Of a stretch of DNA of 38,666 nt, positions 7,277-15,862 are shown piece after piece. The DNA comes from an uncultured Clostridia bacterium. GTDB lineage: Bacteria; Bacillota; Clostridia; Oscillospirales; Ruminococcaceae. The position numbers and the translations under genes are program-made. The notes beneath the pieces were generated by a model. The model was not told where the DNA came from. It worked only from the letters and a program-made list of their open reading frames with translations, and made no database searches. The stretch is taken from positions 1-38,666 of the forward strand of contig CALLQQ010000070.1 of NCBI GenBank assembly GCA_938014915.1, given 5' to 3'. Every line of letters begins with the position of its first letter. The stretch's first letter is position 1.

Positions 7277-8401
7277 TTAAACTACTGCCTTTTTTCCTAT
7301 GAAAACAGGATATTGAGGTGATCCCGATAACATTCTGCTATCCCCGATTATTACATTTTTATCGGTAATAACATGGTCGATGTTTGCCTCGCCGCCAACT
7401 TCCGTACCTTGCATAATTATTGAATTCCTTATCGTCGCACCTTTATTCACAATTACTCCCCTAAATAGGATTGAATTTTCTACTTCGCCCTCTATGATAC
7501 AACCATCGGCGATTAGCGAATTCTTGACTGAAGAGTTGATTCCATATTTAGCTGGTGACTCATCACGAATTTTTGTATAAATTGGTGCGTACGTCGAAAA
7601 TAACTCCTGCCTAATATCGGGCCTTAGTAGATTCATATTAGCCTCGTAAAATTCTAGCATTGAATCAATCTGGCTAAGATGCCCATTATGCTCATATCCA
7701 CGTATATCGAATTCGTTAATTTTGTGCTGCAAAATATCAACTTCAAAGCTATAAAGATTACGTGCAATTGCATCGGCAACAATTGTTTCTAGGAACTTTT
7801 TCTCCAAAATAAAGATATTAAGGCTCACATTACTCAGTCCTGTAATGCTCGGATTAATTAGCACTTCACGCACGATATTATTTTCATCTAAATTCAGCAC
7901 TGTTTTAGATGAATTATCCGACGAATTATAATAAGTTTTAGAGTAGACCGTTGTAATATCGGCGCCACTCTCCTCATGCGCTTTTATAATTTCCTTAAAG
8001 TTCATACTAGCAATAACATCACAGTCCGATAGTATTACATATTCGGCGCTGGAATGGCGAATGAAATTTATCACACCGCCGAGTGCTTCTAATCGCCCTC
8101 GATACATTCCACTCCCTACTTGCCCATAGGGCGGTAATATATGTAATCCACCTTTTTTACGGGTGAGGTCCCATTCTCTCCCCGAACCTAGATGGTCTAT
8201 TAGTGATTGATAATTCGCCTTAGTTATTACCCCAATTTCCGATATTCCTGAATTGACCATATTGGAAAGCGTGAAGTCGATAAATCTATATCTCCCACCA
8301 AAGGGCACAGATCCCATCGTGCGTACTTTAGTTAAATCATGTATTGCCCCGTCATGCATATTTGCAAAAATTAGCCCTAGAACATTCCCCATCGTTGGCA
8401 T
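7277..8401 (-). CDS. glgD: GlgD, regulatory partner of ADP-glucose pyrophosphorylase
   Basis: A 374-residue paralogue of GlgC, typical of Firmicutes. It forms a heterotetramer with GlgC and raises its activity. It keeps the fold and the motif GGRYRFIDFTLSN. It lacks the glycine-rich pyrophosphorylase loop (FANMHDGAIHDLT in place of LAGGQGSRLYALT), and has no equivalent of the sugar-phosphate FTEKP motif. That agrees with a non-catalytic subunit. The C-terminal third is a left-handed beta-helix (EGEVENSILFRGVIVNKGA). An AAGGAGGA site precedes the ATG at 8401, 12 nt after the glgC stop. Confidence 0.93.
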   Translation of the reverse strand: MPTMGNVLGLIFANMHDGAIHDLTKVRTMGSVPFGGRYRFIDFTLSNMVNSGISEIGVITKANYQSLIDHLGSGREWDLTRKKGGLHILPPYGQVGSGMYRGRLEALGGVINFIRHSSAEYVILSDCDVIASMNFKEIIKAHEESGADITTVYSKTYYNSSDNSSKTVLNLDENNIVREVLINPSITGLSNVSLNIFILEKKFLETIVADAIARNLYSFEVDILQHKINEFDIRGYEHNGHLSQIDSMLEFYEANMNLLRPDIRQELFSTYAPIYTKIRDESPAKYGINSSVKNSLIADGCIIEGEVENSILFRGVIVNKGATIRNSIIMQGTEVGGEANIDHVITDKNVIIGDSRMLSGSPQYPVFIGKKAVV

Positions 8402-8413
8402 AGATAGTCCTCC

Positions 8414-9616
8414 TTATATATCTGTATCAATAATTTGTTTTGGTTTAATGACTGAACCGCTGTTAATTTTAATGTCATGTCCTATAACCGCCACTCCCCA
8501 CTTGCTCTTATCTTCCATTAATTCGGGTCGTACCCCGATTGAGGCATCTTCCCCCACTATGCAATCCTGCCCCACTATCGCATATTCTACTTTTGCGCCT
8601 TTTTTTATAGTAGTATTGGGCATTACAATGCTATCCCTAACAACTGCGCCCTCCTCTATTGTTACACCGGAGAAAATAACCGAGAAGTCAACTATTCCAT
8701 CAATATTGCATCCCTCCGCTATCATGGAATTCTGCACCTGCGCCTCAAGCCCGATATAGTGCGGCGGCATGACAGGATTCCTTGAATAGATCCGCCATTT
8801 AGCATCGTATAAATCTAATGGAATATTCGGATCGAGCAAATCCATATTAGCCTCCCATAGGCTATCGATAGTGCCGACATCTTTCCAATACCCGGTGAAG
8901 TGATAAGCAAAAAGATTTTGCCCGTCATCAAGCATTGCAGGTATAATATTCTTACCAAAGTCCTTTGATGCACTCTCATCTTCTTCATTCTCAATAAGAT
9001 ATTTCTTCAATTTATCCCATGTGAAAATATATACCCCCATTGAAGCAAGATTGCTTGATGGCTCTGCGGGTTTCTCCGTAAAGTCGAAAATGCGGTTATC
9101 GTCATCTTCACTCATTATCCCAAAACGTGATGCTTCCTCCATTGGTACTTCTAGCACTGCGATCGTGCAATCGGCATTTTTCTCCTTATGGAATGTGAGC
9201 ATCTTTGAATAATCCATCTTATATATATGATCGCCCGATAAAATTATTACATACTCGGGACTATATCTTTCTATAAAGCTCATGTTCTGATAAATTGCAT
9301 TCGCCGTGCCCTTATACCATGACGCTCCGAGCGCCGTTTGATACGGCGGTAAAATATGTACTCCCCCATGAATTCTATCTAAATCCCACGGCTGACCATT
9401 GCCAATATAATCATTTAAGGCAAGTGGCTGATATTGTGTTAAGACACCTACCGTATCTATGTCAGAATTAACACAGTTCGATAATGGGAAGTCTATTATA
9501 CGATACTTCCCCCCGTATGGAACAGCCGGTTTCGCCATCGCTTGCGTTAACGCATACAATCTACTACCCTGCCCCCCAGCTAGCAGCATTGCAACACATT
9601 CCTTTTTTACAAACAT
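8414..9616 (-). CDS. glgC: glucose-1-phosphate adenylyltransferase
   Basis: Makes ADP-glucose from ATP and glucose-1-phosphate, the committed and usually allosteric step of glycogen synthesis. The 400-residue product has the nucleotide loop LLAGGQGSRLYALT, then AKPAVPYGGKYRIIDFPLSN, the catalytic segment ILSGDHIYKMDY, the sugar-phosphate-binding FDFTEKP, and a C-terminal beta-helix of hexapeptide repeats ending in a DKSKWGVAVIG segment. A strong AAGGAGG site precedes the ATG at 9616. It lies 51 nt after glgB and 12 nt before glgD; the GlgC/GlgD pair would work as a complex. Confidence 0.97.
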   Translation of the reverse strand: MFVKKECVAMLLAGGQGSRLYALTQAMAKPAVPYGGKYRIIDFPLSNCVNSDIDTVGVLTQYQPLALNDYIGNGQPWDLDRIHGGVHILPPYQTALGASWYKGTANAIYQNMSFIERYSPEYVIILSGDHIYKMDYSKMLTFHKEKNADCTIAVLEVPMEEASRFGIMSEDDDNRIFDFTEKPAEPSSNLASMGVYIFTWDKLKKYLIENEEDESASKDFGKNIIPAMLDDGQNLFAYHFTGYWKDVGTIDSLWEANMDLLDPNIPLDLYDAKWRIYSRNPVMPPHYIGLEAQVQNSMIAEGCNIDGIVDFSVIFSGVTIEEGAVVRDSIVMPNTTIKKGAKVEYAIVGQDCIVGEDASIGVRPELMEDKSKWGVAVIGHDIKINSGSVIKPKQIIDTDI

Positions 9617-9667
9617 ATTATCCTCCTTATCATGACTTCAATGCAAGATTTGGTTTTATTACAGTAA

Positions 9668-11620
9668 TTATTCTTCTGCGGTTTCTTGCTCCTTAGCTAT
9701 TATATTTGTAATTAATTCATCCTTATCCGACTTATCAACACTAAAGTAAAGTACTGATAACGGCGGTATAGTCATTTCAATTGACCATTCACTATCGTGC
9801 ATTTGGATCTGCTCCGAAATGAGGACACCGTTTGAAATCCCCGCCCCACCATAGGCAATATCATCAGTGTTCAGCACCTCAATATATTCCCCCTCATACG
9901 GGACACCTATCCTATAATCACTGTACCTATTCGGTGAGAAATTGCAAACGATAATCAATTCGTCGCCACTATCATCAATCCTGCGAAAGACAATAACATT
10001 CTGCTTATAATCGTCGTGCGCTATCCACTTAAAGCCCTCCCACGAGTTATCATTCTCCCATAGTGGTGACTGGTTTAGATACAGTGTATTAAGGTGCTTT
10101 ACATATTCTTGGAGTTCTCTATGAGCAGGATATTCAAGCATATCCCATTCAAGTGCCTCTTTATAGTCCCATTCAGCGAACTGGGCAAATTCCTGCCCCA
10201 TGAAAATTAATTTCTTTCCAGGATGCGCCATCATATAAGCAAGGAATGCCCGCAACGATGCGAATTTCTGCTCATAGTCGCCGCTCATTTTACCGATTAA
10301 AGATGCCTTACCATGCACAACTTCATCATGTGATAGTGGTAGAATATAATTCTCTGAAAAAGCATAGTAAAATGAGAACGTTAGCTTATCATGATGATAT
10401 TCTCTATACTTTGGTTCCAGCTGCATATAGCTGAGCATATCATTCATCCAGCCCATGTTCCACTTGAAGTTGAATCCTAGACCGCCGACATCTGTCGGCT
10501 TCGTCACAAGTGGCCATGCCGTTGATTCCTCCGCTATCACCATTATCCCCTTATGCTCGGCGAAAAGTGCTTCGTTGAGCTTTTTAAGGAAAGAAACTGC
10601 CTCAAGGTTTTCCCTGCCGCCATATATATTCGGTGTCCATTCGCCATCTTCTCTATCATAATCAAGATAGAGCATTGAAGCGACGGCATCGACCCGAATA
10701 CCATCAATATGGTATTTATCGAACCAGAAGTTAGCATTAGAAATTAAGAATGACTGAACTTCACTTTTACCGTAATCAAAGACTCTAGTACCCCATGACT
10801 TATGTTCACGCTTGTTTTTATCGGCATATTCGTAACAATAATCACCGTCGAATTCATATAATCCAGCCTCATCTTTTGGGAAATGTGCCGGCACCCAGTC
10901 AACGATAACGCCAATCCCCTCCCGATGGCATCGATCGACAAACTTCATGAAATCATGCGGCGTACCGAATCTAGAAGTTGGCGCATAATACCCGATCACC
11001 TGATATCCCCACGAACCATCATAGGGGTATTCGGCTATCGGCATTAACTCGATATGTGTATATCCCATCTCCTTGACATAGGGAATTAGCTCCTCGGCGA
11101 ATTTTATATAACTGAAGTAATTCCCATCATCGTATTTTTTCCATGAGCCGATGTCAACCTCATATATGTTAACAGGACTTTTGTATATATTCTGCTCCGC
11201 CCTACTTTGCATATACTCGCCATCTTCCCACTCGTACCCATCTAAATCAAAGTATTTTGATGCTGTATCGGGTCTGGTATCCATATGAAAGCCATAGGGA
11301 TCCGCCTTTAGTATAATTTCATCGCTGCGTGTTCTAATCGCATATTTGTATATATCGAACTTTTCAATCCCCGCTATAAATACCTCCCAAATTCCTGTGT
11401 CGCTAATTTTCTTCATGGGTGAAGCCGCATTGTCCCATTCATTAAAATCACCAACGAGTGTAACGCTGAGTGCTTTCGGCGCCCAAACACGGAAAACTAC
11501 ACCTTTCTCTCCATTCCTCTCAATCGCATGCGCACCGAAAAAATCATATGCACGGCGGCTGCTCCCGTCATGGAAAAGATGTAAATCCAGTTCGTACTCT
11601 TCTGGAATCAATATTGACAT
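9668..11620 (-). CDS. glgB: 1,4-alpha-glucan branching enzyme (GH13)
   Basis: Introduces alpha-1,6 branches into glycogen. The 650-residue product has an N-terminal CBM48 domain (about 30-120, with VFRVWAPKALSVTLVGDFN), a GH13 barrel and a C-terminal beta domain. Catalytic residues are visible: the nucleophile Asp in GIRVDAVASML, the acid/base Glu in VIAEESTAWP, and the transition-state Asp in LPLSHDEVVHGK. The start is ATG at 11620, with GGGGGGAG 7 nt upstream; a TTG directly before it is a less likely alternative. It is the first gene of the glycogen operon, with a good sigma-A promoter. Confidence 0.97.
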   Translation of the reverse strand: MSILIPEEYELDLHLFHDGSSRRAYDFFGAHAIERNGEKGVVFRVWAPKALSVTLVGDFNEWDNAASPMKKISDTGIWEVFIAGIEKFDIYKYAIRTRSDEIILKADPYGFHMDTRPDTASKYFDLDGYEWEDGEYMQSRAEQNIYKSPVNIYEVDIGSWKKYDDGNYFSYIKFAEELIPYVKEMGYTHIELMPIAEYPYDGSWGYQVIGYYAPTSRFGTPHDFMKFVDRCHREGIGVIVDWVPAHFPKDEAGLYEFDGDYCYEYADKNKREHKSWGTRVFDYGKSEVQSFLISNANFWFDKYHIDGIRVDAVASMLYLDYDREDGEWTPNIYGGRENLEAVSFLKKLNEALFAEHKGIMVIAEESTAWPLVTKPTDVGGLGFNFKWNMGWMNDMLSYMQLEPKYREYHHDKLTFSFYYAFSENYILPLSHDEVVHGKASLIGKMSGDYEQKFASLRAFLAYMMAHPGKKLIFMGQEFAQFAEWDYKEALEWDMLEYPAHRELQEYVKHLNTLYLNQSPLWENDNSWEGFKWIAHDDYKQNVIVFRRIDDSGDELIIVCNFSPNRYSDYRIGVPYEGEYIEVLNTDDIAYGGAGISNGVLISEQIQMHDSEWSIEMTIPPLSVLYFSVDKSDKDELITNIIAKEQETAEE

Positions 11621-11654
11621 CAAAAAACTCCCCCCTTTTTATTAATTTAATCTT

Positions 11655-11683
11655 ATTGTAGCAAATTTTTCTACTAAATTCAA
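11655..11683 (-). promoter_or_regulatory. sigma-A promoter of the glycogen operon
   Basis: On the minus strand TTGAAT (11678-11683) and TACAAT (11655-11660) are separated by exactly 17 nt. Predicted transcription starts about 25-30 nt before glgB. It lies in the 164-base gap downstream of spoIIE. Confidence 0.75.
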
Positions 11684-11784
11684 GCTTTTTTGTATCCTTT
11701 GTCTAAAATCACTATTTGTATGAGCCTATATTTGCACAATTCGTATAGGAGTTTTAGTGCCGTTTAAACTTTCGTCATAATTAT

Positions 11785-14100
11785 CTAAACGACTTTATTA
11801 AGTCTTATTGCCATTACCGTTATATCATCATTGTTAGTTTTGTTTCTTAGGAGTTTTGCCTCTAACGATATATGCCCAGCCAATTCCTCGGACGATTCCG
11901 GTTTTAAATCGGCAAGTTCCTCCTCGATCCATTCATTTCCCCCTTCACAAGCGCCGTCAGAAATCATTACAATATAATCTTTATCAGATAATCTTATCTG
12001 CCTACTCTCCACCTCGGCACCTTGCAACATCCCAATTGGTAGCGACGTTGATTCGAATCGGCTTATCTTCTTGCCCTTTTTCACATATGTCGGTGCCGCA
12101 CCTGCTTTAAATAATTCTGCCCTGCCCGTGAATAAATCTATTCGGCATAAGTCGATAGTGGCGAAGCTCTCTTCGCTGGATTTAACAATCATTGATGAAT
12201 TTATAATCTTTAAAGTTGCGTCGATCCCCACCCCCCCACGCAGTAGCTTCATCATTAATGCACATACCATCATCGAATCAATAGCGGCCCGTTTACCGCT
12301 GCCCATTCCATCGGACAAACATATATAGGCATAGCCTTTAGAATCAGTGAAGTATTCATAATTATCCCCCGATACGTCACTCCTCGTGCTTGTATATTGG
12401 CATGCCTTGAACTCAACTTCATAAGATGCCCTTTGATGCATAATTAATCGCACTCTATCGTCAAGCTCATATATTTCCGGAATTTCGAATTCTCTCATCA
12501 ACTCATCTGAAACTAGTGAACAAATTCTCTCGTCGCTGAGTGATGGCTTTTTATCGCCATAAGCCTCAATGCACATTCTACCGTGAGAATCATTCGATGC
12601 ACACGCTTTCGCACTAGTCATGCCCGCTCTCTCTAAAATTTTCTGAACGGATTTGCTAGCTTTATCGTCAATATATCTCTTCCCTGCTATGTCTTCACCC
12701 ATTTCAATTAAGATACTTTCCATACTGTCAAGCTGTTCGCTCAATAGCCACCGCATTTGTGCAAGATTACGATTCATACGCTTTTTGAGCAAATAATCGT
12801 CATGGTAGTAGTTTATTTCTTTAATTAACTTCTCCCGTCTGCAACAATAGTATTGCAAATAATCGGGCAAGTCCTCAAGATCCAACCTGCTTTTACTGCG
12901 GAATTGAGATACTAGTCCCGATAGGGCGCCCACGGTTGTATCGTAATTTTCTTGCCAGCACCGCATATTCAGCTTGCAAGTTTTACACGCCTTATCACTT
13001 GCATTCTCATATATCCATGAGAAATCACCCATTATATCCTTGCTTAAAGCCTGCGAAACTTGCTCGACGGATTTCTTAACTCCGCCCATTGTTGATGCGG
13101 CGAAATTTAATCTTTCAGAAATGGCGGCGCTAACATCTGTTTCGCATCTAACAACAAGCTTATTTCTTTGCAAGAAAAAATTAATCGCCTTATCCGGTAG
13201 TAATGCGAATATTGACGTCGCAACAAAAACATCCGATAATACAAATATAGTATCTGAATTCACTCCTAATACGATTAGGCCGACTGCATTAACCGATATG
13301 AATGTCGTCGTCTGCGCCACCCTGCCGAATGGCTGGAACAATCCCGATAGTAATCCTGCCACCCCGAACATCAATGTTGCCGCTCCTAGTGATGGAGAAG
13401 ATAACATCACACCAGCGGCGACGATAATGCCAGCTACCGCACCGCCAACATGTTTATAATGATGCGCACAAAGCATGACTATCAAAACTGCGCTTATTCG
13501 CCCAAGATTAAATATTAGGAAGTCATACGACGTCAATGCGCATACGAATAGACCTGCCACCATACCGAGTGAGGCAATTTCAGTAGTCATCATGGATTTC
13601 AGCGGCATACCCGCTCTAATAATCATATAGCTATATAGTAGGAAATATGTTATAGCGCCAGCAAGAATTGCCTCACATATTATTAGTGCTATATCGTACC
13701 AATACCCACCAGTGTTCGTTGTAATCATTCCAGTGATGAACATCACCAAGCAAACAACAATCGGACACGTGATTAACCCCTTGAATGAGAAAAAGTGCGA
13801 TACGAATGTGCGTATAGCGAGAATGGCAAGCATTGCGCATATATACCCAATTGAGCTGCCGATATTGCCGCTCACTGCATACCCTAACATAGATCCGAGG
13901 AAAGCAGCAACACAATCGAATCTGCTAAGACTTGACATAAATGCAATCGAAAAAGGCGAAAATTCGCCTATCATTGAACTCCCCGATAATATCATGGAAA
14001 TTAACCCAATCGCCAGAAATCTTGTAGTTTTAATCTCCTGTGTATTTTGCCGCATGCCAGCATTCATTCTAATATCGCTGTAAATATCCTGATTATACAT
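11785..14100 (-). CDS. spoIIE: stage II sporulation protein E (PP2C phosphatase)
   Basis: Dephosphorylates SpoIIAA to release sigma-F in the forespore and acts at the polar septum. The 771-residue product has about ten membrane helices in the first ~320 residues, a middle region with a Cys cluster (CKTCKLNMRCWQ), and a C-terminal PP2C-type phosphatase domain from about residue 570. Metal-binding segments are present: SGDNYEYF, CLSDGMGSGKRAA, VMISDGACEGG and NNDDITVMAIRL. Length is close to the 827 residues of Bacillus subtilis SpoIIE. It appears monocistronic, with a palindrome in its upstream region. Its presence means the organism very likely forms endospores. Confidence 0.96.
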   Translation of the reverse strand: MYNQDIYSDIRMNAGMRQNTQEIKTTRFLAIGLISMILSGSSMIGEFSPFSIAFMSSLSRFDCVAAFLGSMLGYAVSGNIGSSIGYICAMLAILAIRTFVSHFFSFKGLITCPIVVCLVMFITGMITTNTGGYWYDIALIICEAILAGAITYFLLYSYMIIRAGMPLKSMMTTEIASLGMVAGLFVCALTSYDFLIFNLGRISAVLIVMLCAHHYKHVGGAVAGIIVAAGVMLSSPSLGAATLMFGVAGLLSGLFQPFGRVAQTTTFISVNAVGLIVLGVNSDTIFVLSDVFVATSIFALLPDKAINFFLQRNKLVVRCETDVSAAISERLNFAASTMGGVKKSVEQVSQALSKDIMGDFSWIYENASDKACKTCKLNMRCWQENYDTTVGALSGLVSQFRSKSRLDLEDLPDYLQYYCCRREKLIKEINYYHDDYLLKKRMNRNLAQMRWLLSEQLDSMESILIEMGEDIAGKRYIDDKASKSVQKILERAGMTSAKACASNDSHGRMCIEAYGDKKPSLSDERICSLVSDELMREFEIPEIYELDDRVRLIMHQRASYEVEFKACQYTSTRSDVSGDNYEYFTDSKGYAYICLSDGMGSGKRAAIDSMMVCALMMKLLRGGVGIDATLKIINSSMIVKSSEESFATIDLCRIDLFTGRAELFKAGAAPTYVKKGKKISRFESTSLPIGMLQGAEVESRQIRLSDKDYIVMISDGACEGGNEWIEEELADLKPESSEELAGHISLEAKLLRNKTNNDDITVMAIRLNKVV

Positions 14101-14151
14101 CCTTTACCACCACAATCTAGTTATTTTAATATGCCTTTGCTTTTATCTTAT

Positions 14152-14182
14152 ATATTATATACCATTAATTGGTATATAATAT
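14152..14182. repeat. perfect 13-bp inverted repeat upstream of spoIIE
   Basis: ATATTATATACCA (14152-14164), a 5-base centre TTAAT, and TGGTATATAATAT (14170-14182) form a perfect inverted repeat 52 nt before spoIIE. It contains a TATAAT on the minus strand, so it may combine a -10 box with an operator. There is no T-run, so it is not a usual terminator. A TGTCGTA (14182-14188), one base from the Spo0A box core TGTCGAA, adjoins it. Confidence 0.55.
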
Positions 14183-14257
14183 GTCGTATTCGGTAGTAGA
14201 ATTACCACCTTTTTTAGATAATTTTTGCACTGAAAATGCTTGCATGGCTTTTGCAAT

Positions 14258-14302
14258 AAAAAAATGTCGCCACTATCACATTGAATAGCGGCGACATTTT
14301 GG
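14258..14302 (-). terminator. intrinsic terminator after rsmA
   Basis: Read on the minus strand, AAAATGTCGCC and GGCGACATTTT form an 11-bp stem that continues with CTAT/ATAG after one mismatch, followed by seven T. It begins only 7 nt after the rsmA stop. Confidence 0.85.
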
Positions 14303-14307
14303 CGGCA

Positions 14308-15180
14308 TTAAATTTGTTTGGCTATTTCTATGAATTCGTCCATAGTCAGCTGCTCAGCTCGCAGATTCTCACGTATTCCTGCTTTTTCTAATATTGCTCG
14401 GACATCCTTCTTCTCTATTGCAAGCCCAGCCGAAAGCGAATTCAGCAGTGTTTTTCTTCGTTGTGCGAATGATGCTTTTACAACACGGAAGAAATCATCA
14501 CGATTAACTTCATCGTTTATGCTCCCTAGATCGGCATCAATGCCCCCATGGATATCCAGGCGAATTACACTGGAATCCACTTTCGGCGCTGGCATGAAAC
14601 TGCCGTTCGATACATTGAATAGTAGTTTTGGCTCGCTATAATATCGCACTGCAACCGTTATCGCACCAACTTCCCTAGTGCCAAGCTCGGCAGTTAATCT
14701 TGCTGCCGCCTCCTTTTGCACCATAACGGTAATACTATCGATAGGTAGCTCATCTTCAAGCAGCTTCATTATAATTGGTGATGTGATGTAATAGGGCAAA
14801 TTTGCGCACACTGCAACACGCATTCCCGCAAATTCATCGGCTATTAGCTGATGAAGATCTATCTTCATAATATCAGCATTTATTACTTTTACGTTATCGT
14901 GTGCCGCTAAAGTTTTATCAAGTATTGGGATCAGCTTTTTATCTATCTCTATTGTTACAACTTTAGCTGCACGCTTTGCCAATTCGTGCGTAAGTACACC
15001 GATGCCGGCGCCAATTTCTATTATGCCGTATTCGGGGCTAGCATTGCCAAGTTCTGCGATGCGAGGTGCCACCGATGGATTAATAAGAAAGTTCTGCCCT
15101 AGTGATTTTGAAAACTGGAAATTCTCATTTCCAAGCAACTTTTTTATCACATTTATGTTTGTTAGCTCTATATCTTGCAT
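14308..15180 (-). CDS. rsmA: 16S rRNA (adenine1518/1519-N6)-dimethyltransferase
   Basis: RsmA/KsgA dimethylates two adjacent adenines near the 3' end of 16S rRNA, a late ribosome assembly step. The 290-residue product has the N-terminal SKSLGQNFLINP motif, the SAM-binding EIGAGIGVLTHEL, the catalytic motif CANLPYYITSPI, and the C-terminal RNA-binding part with FAQRRKTLLNSLS. The start is ATG at 15180, because GAGAGGT lies just upstream; an in-frame ATG at 15237 would add 19 hydrophobic residues and overlap the promoter region. It is transcribed alone and ends in a strong terminator. Confidence 0.96.
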   Translation of the reverse strand: MQDIELTNINVIKKLLGNENFQFSKSLGQNFLINPSVAPRIAELGNASPEYGIIEIGAGIGVLTHELAKRAAKVVTIEIDKKLIPILDKTLAAHDNVKVINADIMKIDLHQLIADEFAGMRVAVCANLPYYITSPIIMKLLEDELPIDSITVMVQKEAAARLTAELGTREVGAITVAVRYYSEPKLLFNVSNGSFMPAPKVDSSVIRLDIHGGIDADLGSINDEVNRDDFFRVVKASFAQRRKTLLNSLSAGLAIEKKDVRAILEKAGIRENLRAEQLTMDEFIEIAKQI

Positions 15181-15231
15181 AAAATTTACCTCTCTATTAA
15201 AATTTAAGAAGAAAGTTACAAGCATAAAAGC

Positions 15232-15260
15232 TTGCATTTACTCCGCTAATATCATATACT
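15232..15260 (+). promoter_or_regulatory. promoter of the dCMP deaminase gene
   Basis: TTGCAT (15232-15237) and TATACT (15255-15260) with 17 nt between. The -10 matches consensus at 5 of 6 bases, the -35 only at TTG. It faces away from the rsmA promoter, the two nearly overlapping. Confidence 0.4.
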
Positions 15261-15275
15261 ATTCTTATTATACCA
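15255..15275 (-). promoter_or_regulatory. extended -10 promoter of rsmA
   Basis: On the minus strand TATAAT (15267-15272) is preceded by TGG (15273-15275), an extended -10. No good -35 is visible. The leader would be about 80 nt. Confidence 0.5.
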
Positions 15276-15314
15276 TTAAATTAAAAATAATCATAATAAG
15301 AAAGGATGAGCCCA

Positions 15315-15803
15315 TTGAGTAGAAGGGACAAGATAAATTACTATCTCGATATAGCTGAAACAGTTCTGGAACGTGGTACATGTTTAAGGCGGAATTTTGG
15401 CGCTGTAATTGTAAAAAACGATCAGATCATTTCGACAGGGTATTCTGGTGCACCCAGAGGACGCGCGAATTGTTCTGATTTAGGATATTGCACTAGAGAG
15501 AAATTCAACACTCCGAAAGGGCAACGATATGAATTGTGCCGCTCAGTCCATGCAGAGGCGAATGCCATTATTGATGCGGCAAGGAATGATATGCTCGGCG
15601 CCACAATATACCTCGCTTGCCACGATGCTAAGACTGGCGAATTGTACGGCGAAGTTGAGCCGTGCTTGATGTGTAAGCGATTAATCATCAATGCTGGAAT
15701 TAAGACCGTCATTGTTCGCAATACAAAGGACGAATACACAACTATTATGACGTCAACTTGGATTGAGAATGATGAATCGCTAGTTCTTCAAGAGGGATAC
15801 TAA
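15315..15803 (+). CDS. dCMP/cytidine deaminase family protein (ComEB-like)
   Basis: A zinc-dependent deaminase, most likely converting dCMP to dUMP for dTTP synthesis. The product is about 162 residues. Zinc ligands are visible in HAEANAIIDAA (His and catalytic Glu) and PCLMCKRLI (two Cys). The insertion GYSGAPRGRANCSDLGYC is characteristic of dCMP deaminases rather than tRNA adenosine deaminases. I prefer the TTG at 15315, since the AGAAAGG site abuts the ATG at 15306 with no spacing but sits about 9 nt from the TTG; starting at the ATG gives 165 residues. It is the only plus-strand gene in the left half, transcribed alone. Confidence 0.88.
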   Translation: MSRRDKINYYLDIAETVLERGTCLRRNFGAVIVKNDQIISTGYSGAPRGRANCSDLGYCTREKFNTPKGQRYELCRSVHAEANAIIDAARNDMLGATIYLACHDAKTGELYGEVEPCLMCKRLIINAGIKTVIVRNTKDEYTTIMTSTWIENDESLVLQEGY

Positions 15804-15817
15804 AAAAATCATACATA

Positions 15818-15850
15818 TAAAAAGAGGGCAAAATTGCCCTCTTTTTTTTA
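15818..15850. terminator. bidirectional terminator between deaminase and ftsH
   Basis: AGAGGGCA and TGCCCTCT form a GC-rich stem flanked by A-tracts on one side and eight T on the other. It can stop the plus-strand deaminase transcript and the long minus-strand operon that ends with ftsH. Confidence 0.9.
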
Positions 15851-15862
15851 TCTAATTTCAGC

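Noticed and set aside
7277..8401. GlgD as a broken GlgC copy
   Set aside because: Loss of the catalytic loop is normal for the Firmicute GlgD subunit, and its place in the operon and full length argue for function.
11700..11760. CCTATA/TATAGG pairing downstream of spoIIE as its terminator
   Set aside because: The stem is only 6 bp with a 13-nt loop and no T-run; not supported as a terminator.
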